Origin: Clostridiales bacterium
GTDB lineage: Bacteria > Bacillota > Clostridia > Oscillospirales > Oscillospiraceae
Length of the DNA stretch: 40,672 bases
Assembly (NCBI GenBank): GCA_012719745.1
Contig: JAAXZS010000089.1
Span: 1-40,672, forward strand
Reading direction: 5' to 3'
Each line of letters begins with the position of its first letter. Position 1 is the first letter of the stretch. Below the pieces are notes generated by a model. That model saw nothing but the letters and a program-made list of their open reading frames with translations, ran no database searches and was not told where the DNA came from. Positions 1 through 8,478 of the stretch are shown here, in pieces. The position numbers were made by a program, and so were the translations under genes.

Positions 1-18
1 CATTTTAAAACACCGTGG

Positions 19-53
19 TATACTAAGCAGCAGAAAGGTCAGAGATAGTCAAA
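19..53 (+). promoter_or_regulatory. ctsR operon promoter (-10) with CtsR box
   Basis: A TATACT -10 hexamer lies at 19-24; its -35 would fall at or before the window edge and cannot be judged. Directly downstream, 37-53 reads GGTCAGAGATAGTCAAA, which matches the CtsR heptad repeat GGTCAAANANGGTCAAA at all but two fixed positions. A CtsR box over the start site of the ctsR operon is the classical negative autoregulation layout of Firmicutes. The site is seen directly; repressor binding is inferred. Confidence 0.8.
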
Positions 54-76
54 CAAAAAACGGGAGGATAGAAGTA

Positions 77-526
77 ATGGGAATTTCCGATGTGATAGCG
101 GGTTTTATTCAGGAGGCACTGGATGATGCCGACGGCGTACTGGAGCTGCAGCGCGGCGATTTGGCCCAGCGGTTCAACTGCGTGCCCAGCCAGATCAACT
201 ATGTGATGTCCACCCGGTTTTCGCCCGAGCACGGCTACATTGTGGAGAGTCGGCGGGGCGGCGGTGGCTATATCCGTATCACGCGGGTGCAAGTGGATCG
301 GCAGACACTGATGATGCACGTTATCAATTCCATCGGCGATACGCTGGATTATCCCAGCGCCCGTGCCATCCTGACCAATCTGGCCCAGTCGGAGGCTCTC
401 TCGGTAGAGGTGGCCACCGCTCTTTTGACAGCCGTCAGCGAGGGTGCCCTGCGTACGGTTCCCCAGGAAAAACGGGATGCGCTGCGGGCGGATATTGTCA
501 AACAGGTGCTGATTCATTTTGTATAA
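77..526 (+). CDS. ctsR: Transcriptional repressor CtsR
   Basis: Class III heat-shock repressor that blocks clp gene transcription until heat or protein stress inactivates it. The 149-aa length is usual. The N-terminal winged helix-turn-helix ends in the glycine-rich wing RRGGGGYIRI (about residues 59-68), the signature of the family; the arginine just before the four glycines corresponds to the residue that McsB phosphorylates in Bacillus relatives. A GGGAGG ribosome binding site at 62-67 supports ATG 77. First gene of ctsR-mcsA-clpC, behind a CtsR box at 37-53, so almost certainly autoregulated. Oddity: the operon has no mcsB, so this conserved arginine has no kinase gene nearby. Confidence 0.95.
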   Translation: MGISDVIAGFIQEALDDADGVLELQRGDLAQRFNCVPSQINYVMSTRFSPEHGYIVESRRGGGGYIRITRVQVDRQTLMMHVINSIGDTLDYPSARAILTNLAQSEALSVEVATALLTAVSEGALRTVPQEKRDALRADIVKQVLIHFV

Positions 527-565
527 AAAATTTTTGTTTATGAACTGAAAAAGGAGGTCATGATG

Positions 566-1024
566 ATGAAATGTGAACGTTGCGGAAGGCGGGAAGCTAC
601 CTTCTATTACAAGAGCAATATCAACGGACAGGTGCGGGAGGTACATCTGTGCCCCCAGTGCGCCCAGGAGATGGGCTACGACGGCGGTTTGATGAGCGCT
701 GTGAGCGGCAGAAGCTTTTTTGACTCGGATTTCTTTGGGGACAGTCTCTTTGAAAACTTCTTCCGCCCCGTGCTGAATGGCTTTGGCTCCCGGCTTTTGA
801 CCGAGTTTCCCGCGCCGACCGTAGAAGTCGCGGAGGAACCCGGACAGCCGGACGTATCTGAAAAAGCGGGACGCAACCTGCTCTCTCAGGCGGAGAGCGA
901 AAAACTGCGGCAGGAGTGCCGGCGCAACGCGCTGACGACTCAACTGGAAAACGCCGTTGCGGCGGAAAACTATGAAGAAGCGGCCAGGCTGCGGGATCAG
1001 CTGCGCCAGCTGCCCAAGGAATAA
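566..1024 (+). CDS. mcsA: McsA-like protein with UVR motif, one zinc finger only
   Basis: In Bacillus McsA is the activator of the arginine kinase McsB and modulates CtsR. This protein has the N-terminal zinc finger (CERC and CPQC, about residues 2-5 and 29-32) and a C-terminal UvrB/UvrC-type coiled motif (about residues 115-150, with NYEEAARLRDQL). The second zinc finger seen in the middle of B. subtilis McsA (two further CxxC pairs) is absent; the middle is instead Phe/Gly-rich without cysteines. Three ATGs follow in a row (560, 563, 566); the AAGGAGG site at 551-557 gives best spacing for 566. Sits between ctsR and clpC; mcsB is missing. Probably still a CtsR/ClpC accessory protein, but not a McsB partner encoded here. 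Confidence 0.85.
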   Translation: MKCERCGRREATFYYKSNINGQVREVHLCPQCAQEMGYDGGLMSAVSGRSFFDSDFFGDSLFENFFRPVLNGFGSRLLTEFPAPTVEVAEEPGQPDVSEKAGRNLLSQAESEKLRQECRRNALTTQLENAVAAENYEEAARLRDQLRQLPKE

Positions 1025-1068
1025 AAGGGGACAGCGGTGAGTGCCGGAACGGAAAGGAGCGAACAACT

Positions 1069-3531
1069 ATGATGAATGAAAATAAATTTTCTCCCCGCGC
1101 CGAGGAGGCGCTGCGTCTGGCGCAGGAGAGCGCCGAGGAAATGGGTCACGGCTATGTGGGCAGTGAACACCTGCTGCTGGGTCTGATGGAAGAAGAGGAG
1201 GGCATTGCCCACGGGGTTCTGACAGAATTCGGACTGACAGAGGACATGATCCGCGGGATTATCTCCCGCAGCGTAGGCACCGGCGTGGCCGCAGCCCCCT
1301 CGCAGGGATTGACTCCCCGGGCCAAAAGCGTGGTGGAACTGGCTGTATCCGAGGCCATGCGCGGCGGCAGCAGCTATATCGGCACCGAGCATCTGCTGAT
1401 GGGTATTTTGCGGGAAGGCAACAACATGGCTCTGCGGATTTTACGGACGGTGGGTGTTGATCCCCGGAAGATGTACAGCAGCATTGCCAAGAAGCTCAAT
1501 GAAGCGCCGAAGGTGACCAACAGCGCCCCCGGCGGTCCTATAAAGGATGAAGCGATCCGCAGAGGCGGCGGTAAGACGCTCTCGGAGTTCACCCGTGATC
1601 TGACGGATGCCGCCCGGGGCGGCAAGCTGGACCCGGTGATAGGCCGGGATAAGGAAATCCAGCGGGTGATCCAGATCCTCTCCCGCCGCACCAAGAACAA
1701 CCCTGTTCTGATCGGCGAACCCGGCGTGGGCAAAACCGCCATCGCCGAGGGGCTGGCCCAGCGTATTGTCTCCGGTGATGTGCCGGAGGAGCTGTTGGAT
1801 AAGCGGCTTTTGTCGCTGGATCTGTCCGGCATGGTGGCCGGCACCAAATACCGTGGCGAATTTGAAGAGCGCATCAAGAACACGCTGGAGGAGGTCAAAA
1901 AGGCCGGCAACGTGATTTTGTTCATCGACGAGCTGCATACCATCGTGGGTGCCGGCTCTGCCGAGGGTGCCGTGGACGCGGCCAATATCATTAAGCCCGC
2001 TTTGGGCCGTGGTGAGATCCGCGTGGTGGGTGCCACCACGCTGGACGAATACCGCCGCTACATTGAAAAGGATGCCGCGCTGGAGCGTCGGTTCCAGCCG
2101 GTCACCGTGGGCGAGCCCAGCAAAGAGGCCACTGTGGAGATTCTTCACGGCCTGCGGGATAAATATGAGGCGCATCACAAGCTGACCATCACCGACGAGG
2201 CTATTGACGCCGCCGTGGAGCTGTCCAGCCGGTATATCAACGACCGCTTTCTCCCCGATAAAGCCATTGACCTGATGGATGAAGCGGCCTCCCGCGTGCG
2301 AATGGACGCGGAGTCCGCCTCCCCCGACCTGAAAGCGCTGGAGGAGAAAATCGCGGCACTTCACCGGGAGAAGGAGGAGGCCGTTACCTCTCAGGACTTT
2401 GAAAAGGCCGCACAGCTGCGGGATATTGAGAAAAATTATGAAGAGCAGGTGGAGATTGAGCGGGAAAACTGGCGCAAGAAGCTTTCCACCAACCGGGGCA
2501 GCGTAAAGGCGGAGGACATTGCCAAGGTGGTCTCCGGCTGGACAGGTATTCCCGTCACCCGGCTTACCGAGGGCGAGAGCCAGCGGCTCTTGAAACTGGA
2601 GGAAGCGCTGCATCAGCGCGTGGTGGGACAGGGCGAAGCCGTCACCGCCATTGCCAAGGCCATCCGCCGCAGTCGCGTGGGATTGAAAGACCCCAAGCGG
2701 CCTATCGGCTCCTTCCTCTTCCTGGGCCCCACGGGCGTGGGTAAGACGGAGCTTTGCAAAACACTGGCCGAGTCCATGTTCGGCGATGAAAATGCCATGA
2801 TCCGCATTGATATGTCCGAGTATATGGAGCGCCATACCGTTTCCCGCCTGGTGGGGTCACCCCCCGGTTATGTGGGACATGAGGAGGGCGGCCAACTCAC
2901 CGAAAAGGTGCGCCGCAAGCCTTATTCCGTGGTGCTGTTCGATGAAATCGAAAAGGCGCACGAGGATGTGTGGAACATTCTGCTGCAAATTTTGGAGGAC
3001 GGCATTGTCACCGATTCCCAGGGCCGCAGGGTGGACTTCAAGAATACCATTATTGTCATGACGTCCAATCTGGGTGCCCGGAATATTACCTCGCAGACCG
3101 GAAAGCTGGGTTTTGACGGCGGAGAAAAGGGCAAGGGAAGCGATGAAGAGCGGCATTTCGCCGAGGTCAAGGAGGCTGTGATGGCGGAGGTGCGCCGCAC
3201 CTTCCGGCCGGAGTTCCTGAACCGTATCGACGAGACCATCGTGTTCCGCCCTCTGTCTCAGGCAGATATTCAGGAGATTGCCAAACGGATGCTCACTGTT
3301 ACCGGCAAGCGCATGACCCAGCAAGGGATTACGCTTGAGGCAGACGATGAGGCCGTGGCGGCGCTGGCCAAGGACGGTTTTAATCCCCAGTACGGTGCCC
3401 GTCCCCTGCGCCGGGCCATTCAGAACGAGGTGGAGGATGCTGTGGCCGAGCTGATGCTGGAGGGCCGGCTCAAATCCGGCGACACCGCCCACATTCGCTT
3501 GAAGGATGGCAAGGTAGCCGTTGAAAAGTAA
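1069..3531 (+). CDS. clpC: ATP-dependent Clp protease ATPase subunit ClpC
   Basis: Cytoplasmic AAA+ unfoldase that feeds substrates to ClpP. At 820 aa it is normal length. Order: duplicated Clp N-domain (about 1-145), first AAA+ module with Walker A GEPGVGKT (216-223), middle coiled domain (about 410-490, containing a UVR-like [10 protein letters not shown] segment) that binds adaptors in ClpC, second AAA+ module with Walker A GPTGVGKT (553-560), and an LGF loop (680-682) at the position of the ClpP-docking loop. SD AAAGGAG at 1053-1059 supports ATG 1069 over 1072. Last gene of the CtsR operon, followed by a strong terminator. No clpP in the window. Confidence 0.97.
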   Translation: MMNENKFSPRAEEALRLAQESAEEMGHGYVGSEHLLLGLMEEEEGIAHGVLTEFGLTEDMIRGIISRSVGTGVAAAPSQGLTPRAKSVVELAVSEAMRGGSSYIGTEHLLMGILREGNNMALRILRTVGVDPRKMYSSIAKKLNEAPKVTNSAPGGPIKDEAIRRGGGKTLSEFTRDLTDAARGGKLDPVIGRDKEIQRVIQILSRRTKNNPVLIGEPGVGKTAIAEGLAQRIVSGDVPEELLDKRLLSLDLSGMVAGTKYRGEFEERIKNTLEEVKKAGNVILFIDELHTIVGAGSAEGAVDAANIIKPALGRGEIRVVGATTLDEYRRYIEKDAALERRFQPVTVGEPSKEATVEILHGLRDKYEAHHKLTITDEAIDAAVELSSRYINDRFLPDKAIDLMDEAASRVRMDAESASPDLKALEEKIAALHREKEEAVTSQDFEKAAQLRDIEKNYEEQVEIERENWRKKLSTNRGSVKAEDIAKVVSGWTGIPVTRLTEGESQRLLKLEEALHQRVVGQGEAVTAIAKAIRRSRVGLKDPKRPIGSFLFLGPTGVGKTELCKTLAESMFGDENAMIRIDMSEYMERHTVSRLVGSPPGYVGHEEGGQLTEKVRRKPYSVVLFDEIEKAHEDVWNILLQILEDGIVTDSQGRRVDFKNTIIVMTSNLGARNITSQTGKLGFDGGEKGKGSDEERHFAEVKEAVMAEVRRTFRPEFLNRIDETIVFRPLSQADIQEIAKRMLTVTGKRMTQQGITLEADDEAVAALAKDGFNPQYGARPLRRAIQNEVEDAVAELMLEGRLKSGDTAHIRLKDGKVAVEK

Positions 3532-3540
3532 ATCCCATTG

Positions 3541-3578
3541 AAGTCCTCGCCGGAGCGTATGCCCCGGCGAGGACTTTT
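3541..3578 (+). terminator. Intrinsic terminator after clpC
   Basis: A perfect 12-bp stem (3542-3553 with 3564-3575, AGTCCTCGCCGG and its complement) with a 10-nt loop is followed by TTTT. It ends the ctsR operon. Confidence 0.9.
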
Positions 3579-3596
3579 GCACGGCACAAAAAATCA

Positions 3597-3625
3597 TTGT
3601 ATTGGCAGGGCTTTTCGGATATAAT
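3597..3625 (+). promoter_or_regulatory. Sigma-A type promoter for the 585-aa membrane protein
   Basis: TTGTAT at 3597-3602 and TATAAT at 3620-3625 are separated by exactly 17 bp, just after the clpC terminator and about 68 bp before the next start codon. Confidence 0.7.
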
Positions 3626-3692
3626 AAAGAACGAGAAAGAGAAAAGAGAACTGTAAATTTCGGAAAATCAGGAAGAATGTGAGGATTTTTCA

Positions 3693-5450
3693 ATGAATGT
3701 GAACTGGAACGACCCCAATTTTCAGGGGTTCGCCGGCCAGCCCTTCGGCCATCGGCAGCCAAAGGAGCATAAGCCCCGCAAGCCCATCGGCACGGCCCGC
3801 AGCCGGACGCTGATCAATCTGGCGGTGACGGTGGTCTTCGGCCTGATCTATTACTATTTTGCCCTGCCGCCCCTGAACTTTCAGGCGGAGGAGTTTTATA
3901 CCTTTATATTCCTGCTGTGCCTGGTATACTGCATCTGCGCTGTTATCACCTCCGGTTTTACCGGCGACGGGGCCAAAGGTTATTTCGGCTTTGTGAAAAA
4001 GCAATGCAAGATCCCTTTGTGGGTGGTGCTGGCCATGGTGGCCGTGGCCCTGGTGGGCGCCGCCACCTCTTGGGTGGTGTTTCGGGCCAACTCCTATCAA
4101 AAGCTGCTCCCCGTGGAAGAGGGCGACTTTGTCTCCGAGGTGGAGGAGATTTCCTACGATCAGATCCCTATGCTGGACGCGGCCTCCGCGGCTCTGCTGG
4201 GCAACCGCAAGCTGGGCGAGCTGTCCGATATGGTGTCCCAGTTTGAGGTGGCCGACGACTATACCCAGATCAACTATAAAGGCCGTCCCGTCCGGGTCAC
4301 CTCCCTGCGCTACGGCGACATTATCAAGTGGCTCAATAACCGAAAGGAAGGTCTGCCTGCCTACCTCATCATTGATATGGTGACACAGAATGTGGAGGTG
4401 GTGCGTCTGGATCAGGGCATCAAGTATACCACTGCCGAGCATTTCGGCCGCAACCTCTATCGGATCCTGCGGTTTAAGTATCCCACTTATCTCTTTGAGG
4501 CACCCGCCTTCGAGATCGACGAGGAGGGTAATCCCTACTGGGTCTGCGCCCGGTACAGCAAGACCATTGGCCTTTTCGGGGGCAAGGATATTACCGGCGC
4601 CGTGCTGGTCAACGCCGTCACCGGTGAGAGCACCTATTACGATGTGGCCAATGTGCCCGACTGGGTGGATCATGTGTACACGGCGGAGCTGATTATGCAG
4701 CAGTATGATTACTATGGCAAATACCACAACGGCTTTTTCAACTCCCTTTTCGGTCAGCGGGATGTAAAGGTTACCACACAGGGCTATAACTATATCGCCA
4801 TTGGTGACGATGTATATATGTACACCGGCGTGACCTCCGTGGTCAGCGACCAGTCCAACGTGGGCTTCATCCTCAGCAACCAGCGCACCAAGGAGACAAA
4901 GTTCTACTCCGTGGCCGGCGCGGAGGAATACTCCGCCATGGATTCGGCCCAGGGCCAGGTGCAGCAGATGAAATATACCGCCACCTTCCCCCTGCTGCTG
5001 AACATCGGCAACCAGCCCACCTATTTCATGGCGCTGAAGGATGCGGCGGGTCTTGTGAAGATGTATGCCATGGTCAATGTGGGACAGTATCAGATTGTGG
5101 CCACCGGCTCTACGGTGGCCGAGTGTGAAACTGCCTATCGGGTGATGCTGGCCAACAACAACCTCATTGATGAGGAAAAGACGGAGATCGGTACCGCCGA
5201 TCAGACGGAGGTTTCCGGCGTCATCGCAGAGATCCGCAGCGCCGTTATGGACGGCAATACGGAATATTTCATCCGTTTGCAGGACAGTACGGTGTATTAC
5301 ACCATCAGCGCCGCCGACAGCCAGACTGCCGTGATCCTCAATATGGGCGACTATGTGACCGTTAAGGCCAAGGCCGGTGAAGGCAGTATTCTCTCTGCCT
5401 ACTCGGTGACGGTGGGCACACCGCCGAAAGCGGCCGCTGCAGCGGAATAA
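3693..5450 (+). CDS. Unknown membrane protein with large extracytoplasmic region
   Basis: I do not recognise the family. The 585-aa protein begins with a proline/arginine-rich cytoplasmic tail, then three hydrophobic segments at about residues 31-52, 63-86 and 107-128. About 450 residues follow that should lie on one side of the membrane, probably outside; they are rich in beta-type Tyr/Val/Thr segments with no cysteine-rich or catalytic motif that I can name. The last 90 residues (SGVIAEIRSAVMDGNTEYFI and following) look like a small OB-like beta domain. It ends in an alanine-rich tail. Own promoter at 3597-3625 and weak ribosome site (GTGAGG) before ATG 3693. Transcribed alone; no functional hint from neighbours. 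Confidence 0.85.
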   Translation: MNVNWNDPNFQGFAGQPFGHRQPKEHKPRKPIGTARSRTLINLAVTVVFGLIYYYFALPPLNFQAEEFYTFIFLLCLVYCICAVITSGFTGDGAKGYFGFVKKQCKIPLWVVLAMVAVALVGAATSWVVFRANSYQKLLPVEEGDFVSEVEEISYDQIPMLDAASAALLGNRKLGELSDMVSQFEVADDYTQINYKGRPVRVTSLRYGDIIKWLNNRKEGLPAYLIIDMVTQNVEVVRLDQGIKYTTAEHFGRNLYRILRFKYPTYLFEAPAFEIDEEGNPYWVCARYSKTIGLFGGKDITGAVLVNAVTGESTYYDVANVPDWVDHVYTAELIMQQYDYYGKYHNGFFNSLFGQRDVKVTTQGYNYIAIGDDVYMYTGVTSVVSDQSNVGFILSNQRTKETKFYSVAGAEEYSAMDSAQGQVQQMKYTATFPLLLNIGNQPTYFMALKDAAGLVKMYAMVNVGQYQIVATGSTVAECETAYRVMLANNNLIDEEKTEIGTADQTEVSGVIAEIRSAVMDGNTEYFIRLQDSTVYYTISAADSQTAVILNMGDYVTVKAKAGEGSILSAYSVTVGTPPKAAAAAE

Positions 5451-5474
5451 GACGGAAAAAGAATGCCCGGCGTG

Positions 5475-5503
5475 TTGACCTTTTTTGAGGAAAGGTCTAG
5501 TAT
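5475..5503 (+). promoter_or_regulatory. Promoter of the aminotransferase gene
   Basis: TTGACC at 5475-5480 and TAGTAT at 5498-5503 with 17-bp spacing; an overlapping TATAAA starts at 5501. The gene starts 43 bp further on. Confidence 0.6.
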
Positions 5504-5545
5504 AAATAACAGCGAGAAGCACTTACTTTTAAAGGAGGTCATGTC

Positions 5546-6739
5546 ATGAAGTTTTCCGGCAAGGTCGAAAAATGCGGATTGTCTCCCATGCGGAAATTCC
5601 ACCCCTATGCGGTGGCGGCGGAGGCAAAAGGACGGAACATTTATCATCTGAATATCGGACAGCCCGACATTGAGACGCCCAAAGCCTATTTTGACGCGGT
5701 GCGCCACTTTGAACTGCCGGTTTTGGCCTATGCGCCGTCGCCCGGTATGCCGGTTTTGATAGACGCCATTCAGAAATACTATGACAAGCTGAATATGCAC
5801 TTTGAAAAAAGTGAGATTTTGATTACCAATGGCGGTTCCGAGGCGCTTCAGATTGTTCTGCAGTGCATTTTGGACGATGGGGACGAGATCCTTATTCCCG
5901 AGCCTTTTTATCCCAACTACAACACCATGGTGCTTACCTGCGGCGCGGTCATTCATCCCATTCCCACCTCTCCCGAGGAAGGCTATCACTACGCGGACCG
6001 TCAAAAGATCGAAAGGGAGATCAACGAGCATACCCGGGCCATCATGTGTACCAATCCCGGCAACCCCACCGGCTCCGTACTGACGCCGGAGGAGATGCGG
6101 ATGATGGTGGATGTGGCCAAGGCACATGACCTGTTCATCATCGGCGACGAGGCTTATCGTGAATTCGTCTATGCCGGCGAGCCGCTCCAGTCTCTGGGCG
6201 AATTTGCCGACGCCGCGGAAAATGTGGTGGTCATCGACACCGTGTCCAAGCGGTTTTCCGCCTGCGGCGCCCGGGTTGGCTGCCTCATTACCCGCAACAA
6301 GGAGCTGCTGGCCCAGGCAATGAAATATTGTCAGGCGCGGCTCTCTGTGGCCACGCTGGATCAGGTGGCTTCCGCCGCGCTCTATGATGTGGGGCCGGAA
6401 TACTTTGCCGCCGTCCGGGACGAATACAAGCGCCGCCGGGATACCGTTGTCAAGAAATTGCAGGAGATTCCCGGTGTGATCTGCAAGTGCCCCAAGGGCG
6501 CCTTCTATATCATGGCCGCTCTGCCGGTGGACAATGCGGATACCTTCCAGAAATGGCTCCTGGAGGAGTTTGAGGATAAGGGCGACACGGTCATGTTTGC
6601 CCCCGGCGAACCCTTCTATGCCACGCCCGGCAAGGGGCGGAACGAAGTCCGGATTGCCTATGTTCTCAAGCAGGCGGATCTGGAGCGGGCCATGGAGCTG
6701 CTGGCACTGGGCATCAAAAAATACAACGAGACTCACTGA
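5546..6739 (+). CDS. PLP-dependent aminotransferase, class I/II
   Basis: Fold-type I aminotransferase of the aspartate/aromatic aminotransferase superfamily, 397 aa, cytoplasmic. Visible landmarks are the substrate-loop NIGQPDIETP (36-45), the NPGNPTG motif (170-176), the PLP ring-contact DEAYREF (201-207) and SKRFSACG carrying the Schiff-base lysine K235. An AAAGGAGG site precedes ATG 5546. The amino-acid substrate cannot be fixed from sequence; relatives act on aspartate, alanine or aromatic amino acids. It is monocistronic, with its own promoter and a strong terminator at 6746-6777. Confidence 0.9.
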   Translation: MKFSGKVEKCGLSPMRKFHPYAVAAEAKGRNIYHLNIGQPDIETPKAYFDAVRHFELPVLAYAPSPGMPVLIDAIQKYYDKLNMHFEKSEILITNGGSEALQIVLQCILDDGDEILIPEPFYPNYNTMVLTCGAVIHPIPTSPEEGYHYADRQKIEREINEHTRAIMCTNPGNPTGSVLTPEEMRMMVDVAKAHDLFIIGDEAYREFVYAGEPLQSLGEFADAAENVVVIDTVSKRFSACGARVGCLITRNKELLAQAMKYCQARLSVATLDQVASAALYDVGPEYFAAVRDEYKRRRDTVVKKLQEIPGVICKCPKGAFYIMAALPVDNADTFQKWLLEEFEDKGDTVMFAPGEPFYATPGKGRNEVRIAYVLKQADLERAMELLALGIKKYNETH

Positions 6740-6745
6740 CTATAT

Positions 6746-6777
6746 AAAAAAGAGCGTCTGCAGAGACGCTCTTTTTT
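6746..6777 (+). terminator. Terminator hairpin, left copy of element A
   Basis: A6 - stem GAGCGTCT / AGACGCTC with loop GCAG - T6: a near-perfect bidirectional intrinsic terminator starting 7 bp after the aminotransferase stop. The identical 32-nt sequence occurs again in the same orientation at 6967-6998. Confidence 0.9.
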
Positions 6778-6966
6778 ATAATCGAAAAAGTGTCTGCGGC
6801 ACTTTTTCGAGACCTTACGGTCGCGCCGCGATGCGGCACAACCTTCCGGTTTCGCCGCAAGCTGCGGCGGGGCGGGGTATTTTCCCGACGCACATGTCGC
6901 CGGGAAAATGACTTTTTTTATTTCGCTGCTCCAGCAGCGAAATAAGTACTGGAGTTTGACAGGCTG

Positions 6967-6998
6967 AAAAAAGAGCGTCTGCAGAGACGCTCTTTTTT
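6967..6998 (+). terminator. Terminator hairpin, right copy of element A
   Basis: Exact 32-nt direct copy of 6746-6777, including the A6 and T6 flanks; the bases outside the copy differ. It lies just before the promoter of the DUF2461 gene. Confidence 0.85.
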
Positions 6999-7006
6999 GT
7001 TGCAAA

Positions 7007-7033
7007 TTGACAGGAAAATGGTTACACTATTAA
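7007..7033 (+). promoter_or_regulatory. Probable promoter of the DUF2461 gene
   Basis: TTGACA at 7007-7012 is a perfect -35; TATTAA at 7028-7033 is the best -10 but at a short 15-bp spacing. Start codon is 28 bp downstream. Confidence 0.4.
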
Positions 7034-7060
7034 ACAGAAAAAGCAAAGGAGAGCAACGCC

Positions 7061-7732
7061 GTGTTTACAGGCTTTGATCAGCAGTCCATTGACTTTATGT
7101 GGGGCATCCGTTTCAACAATGAAAAAGAGTGGTTCCTGGCTCATAAGGAGGAATATTTGCAGCATTTGCAGACGCCCACCAGAGAGCTGGGGGAGGAGAT
7201 CTGGCAGGCCATGGCGGAGAAGTTCCCCAAGGACAGTCTGGAGCTCCATGTTTCCCGGATCTACCGGGATGCCCGCCGACTTCACGGTCAGGGACCTTAC
7301 AAGGATCATCTGTGGTTTTCCCTGCGGCCGGACAACCGCTGCGACGACTGGATGGGCCGCCCTACCTTTTACTTTGAAATCGCCCCGGAGTATTACAGCT
7401 ATGGCATGGGCTTCTGGAGCCCCGGTGCATCCATGATGACCCATTTCCGCCATCAGCTGGACTTGAATCCCGAGGGCTTTTCCAAGCTGGTGCGGCAGTT
7501 CAACCGGCAGAAGCGATTTGAACTGAAGGGGGCGGACTATGTCCGCAGCAAGGGACAAACGGACAAGCTGCTTGCCCCCTGGTATCAGAAAAAATCCATT
7601 TCGCTGGAGTGCGAAAAACCGCTGGATGATGTGATCTTTTCCCACGCGCTGGCCGAGGAGATCCTCTCCGGTTTTGAAACACTGATGCCGCTTTACCGCT
7701 ATTTAAAAAATATCTGCGATACCATTGCGTAA
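7061..7732 (+). CDS. DUF2461 (TIGR02453) family protein
   Basis: Cytoplasmic protein of 223 aa of a family with no assigned activity, widespread in bacteria. Recognised by the N-terminal FTGFDQQSIDFMWGI with NNEKEWFLAHKEEY, then SRIYRDARRLHGQGPYKDHL (about 66-85) and the FYFEIAPEYYSYGMGFW segment. Starts with GTG at 7061, supported by AAAGGAG at 7045-7051 with 9-nt spacing; the next methionine would cut into the conserved N-terminus. Monocistronic between element A and the HD gene. No function is claimed. Confidence 0.85.
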   Translation: MFTGFDQQSIDFMWGIRFNNEKEWFLAHKEEYLQHLQTPTRELGEEIWQAMAEKFPKDSLELHVSRIYRDARRLHGQGPYKDHLWFSLRPDNRCDDWMGRPTFYFEIAPEYYSYGMGFWSPGASMMTHFRHQLDLNPEGFSKLVRQFNRQKRFELKGADYVRSKGQTDKLLAPWYQKKSISLECEKPLDDVIFSHALAEEILSGFETLMPLYRYLKNICDTIA

Positions 7733-7821
7733 AGCGTCCGGCATGCGATATGTTATTTATAAAAATGCATTTCCATTGGACAATGATTGCACTGCAATAG
7801 AGAGCGAAAAGAGGAGGCCAC

Positions 7822-8457
7822 ATGATTACCTTTGACATCAGTCATATGCTTGCTGCCCTGTCGAGTGTGTTGGATATGGTGGAAAAAGATTTGCTGGGTG
7901 CCACCTCCAATCACTCAAAACGGGTGGCATATTTGTGCGCGAAGATGGGGAAAAGCCTCTCTTTTTCCGACGAACAACTGACGGCGCTGGTCTGCTGCGC
8001 CGTGATGCACGACAGCGCATTGACGGAATATCTGTATGACGAGCAGCTGCGGGCCGACATAAAGTACAGCGGCCCTATGGACTGCCGGCCGCACTGTCTG
8101 GCGGGCGAGCGCAATATTTCGGTGATTCCGCTGGACCCCATTGCCAAAAACGCGGTGCTTTACCACCACGAGGAGGCAAACGGCCGAGGGGCCTTCGGAA
8201 AAACTGCGGCGGAGACGCCCATTGCCGCCCAGCTGATCCATTTCGGAGATCAGATAGATGTGCAGTTTGTCCTCAGTGAGATGACGGAGGAAAAAGAGGC
8301 GGAGATTGAGGCCTACCTGAAAAATAATGTCGGCGTGCTGTTTGCGCCCGATGTGATTGCACTTTTCCGTCGGGCGGTCACAAAAGAGGAACTGTATGCC
8401 CTTGATGATGAACAGATCAACGGCAGACTCTTTTCCCAGCTGAACCCCCTGCGCTAG
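7822..8457 (+). CDS. Tandem-HD protein, N-terminal part (ends at in-frame amber)
   Basis: First half of what reads as one tandem HD-domain protein. The visible HD-like features are NHSKRVAYLCAKMG (about 31-44), an MHD pair (about 69-70) and YHHEEANG (about 114-121), matching the layout of a metal-dependent phosphohydrolase domain, probably degenerate. GAGGAGG before ATG 7822 is a strong ribosome site. It ends at TAG 8455-8457; the same frame continues without another stop through 9030. Alone it would be a 211-aa protein without the HD-GYP catalytic half. Confidence 0.75.
   Translation: MITFDISHMLAALSSVLDMVEKDLLGATSNHSKRVAYLCAKMGKSLSFSDEQLTALVCCAVMHDSALTEYLYDEQLRADIKYSGPMDCRPHCLAGERNISVIPLDPIAKNAVLYHHEEANGRGAFGKTAAETPIAAQLIHFGDQIDVQFVLSEMTEEKEAEIEAYLKNNVGVLFAPDVIALFRRAVTKEELYALDDEQINGRLFSQLNPLR
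8455..8457 (+). other. In-frame TAG separating two halves of an HD-GYP gene
   Basis: Codons on both sides are in the same frame (8479 minus 7822 is 657, divisible by 3) and the sequence following the stop (TYTNEEF before the Met at 8479) reads as natural protein. A single base change at this codon would give a 402-aa open frame. Confidence 0.85.
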
Positions 8458-8478
8458 ACCTATACCAACGAGGAATTC

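Larger units (their letters stand above)
6746..6998. repeat. Hairpin-rich intergenic element A bracketed by direct 32-bp repeats
   Basis: This 253-bp stretch without a gene is almost entirely inverted repeats. After the left terminator copy there are stems at 6782-6810 (TCGAAAAAGTG arms), 6811-6822 (GACC/GGTC), 6825-6837 (GCCGC/GCGGC), 6840-6851 (AACC/GGTT), 6853-6869 (CGCCGC/GCGGCG), 6879-6909 (ATTTTCCCG arms) and 6920-6943 (11-bp perfect stem, loop CC). Then TTTGACAGGCTG (6955-6966) directly abuts the second terminator copy (6967-6998). It resembles a REP/MITE-type repeat rather than a riboswitch, since it lies after one terminator and before another. Confidence 0.7.

Noticed and set aside
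1441..2835. Long open frames on the strand opposite clpC, and similar ones opposite the 585-aa protein, kinase, cysS and fakA
   Set aside because: They mirror the codon bias of the real genes, lack ribosome sites and translate to His/Gly/Leu-rich sequence typical of antisense shadows.
8455..8457. TAG read as pyrrolysine
   Set aside because: The position lies in a domain linker, no Pyl genes are seen in the window and HD-GYP enzymes are not known to need it.
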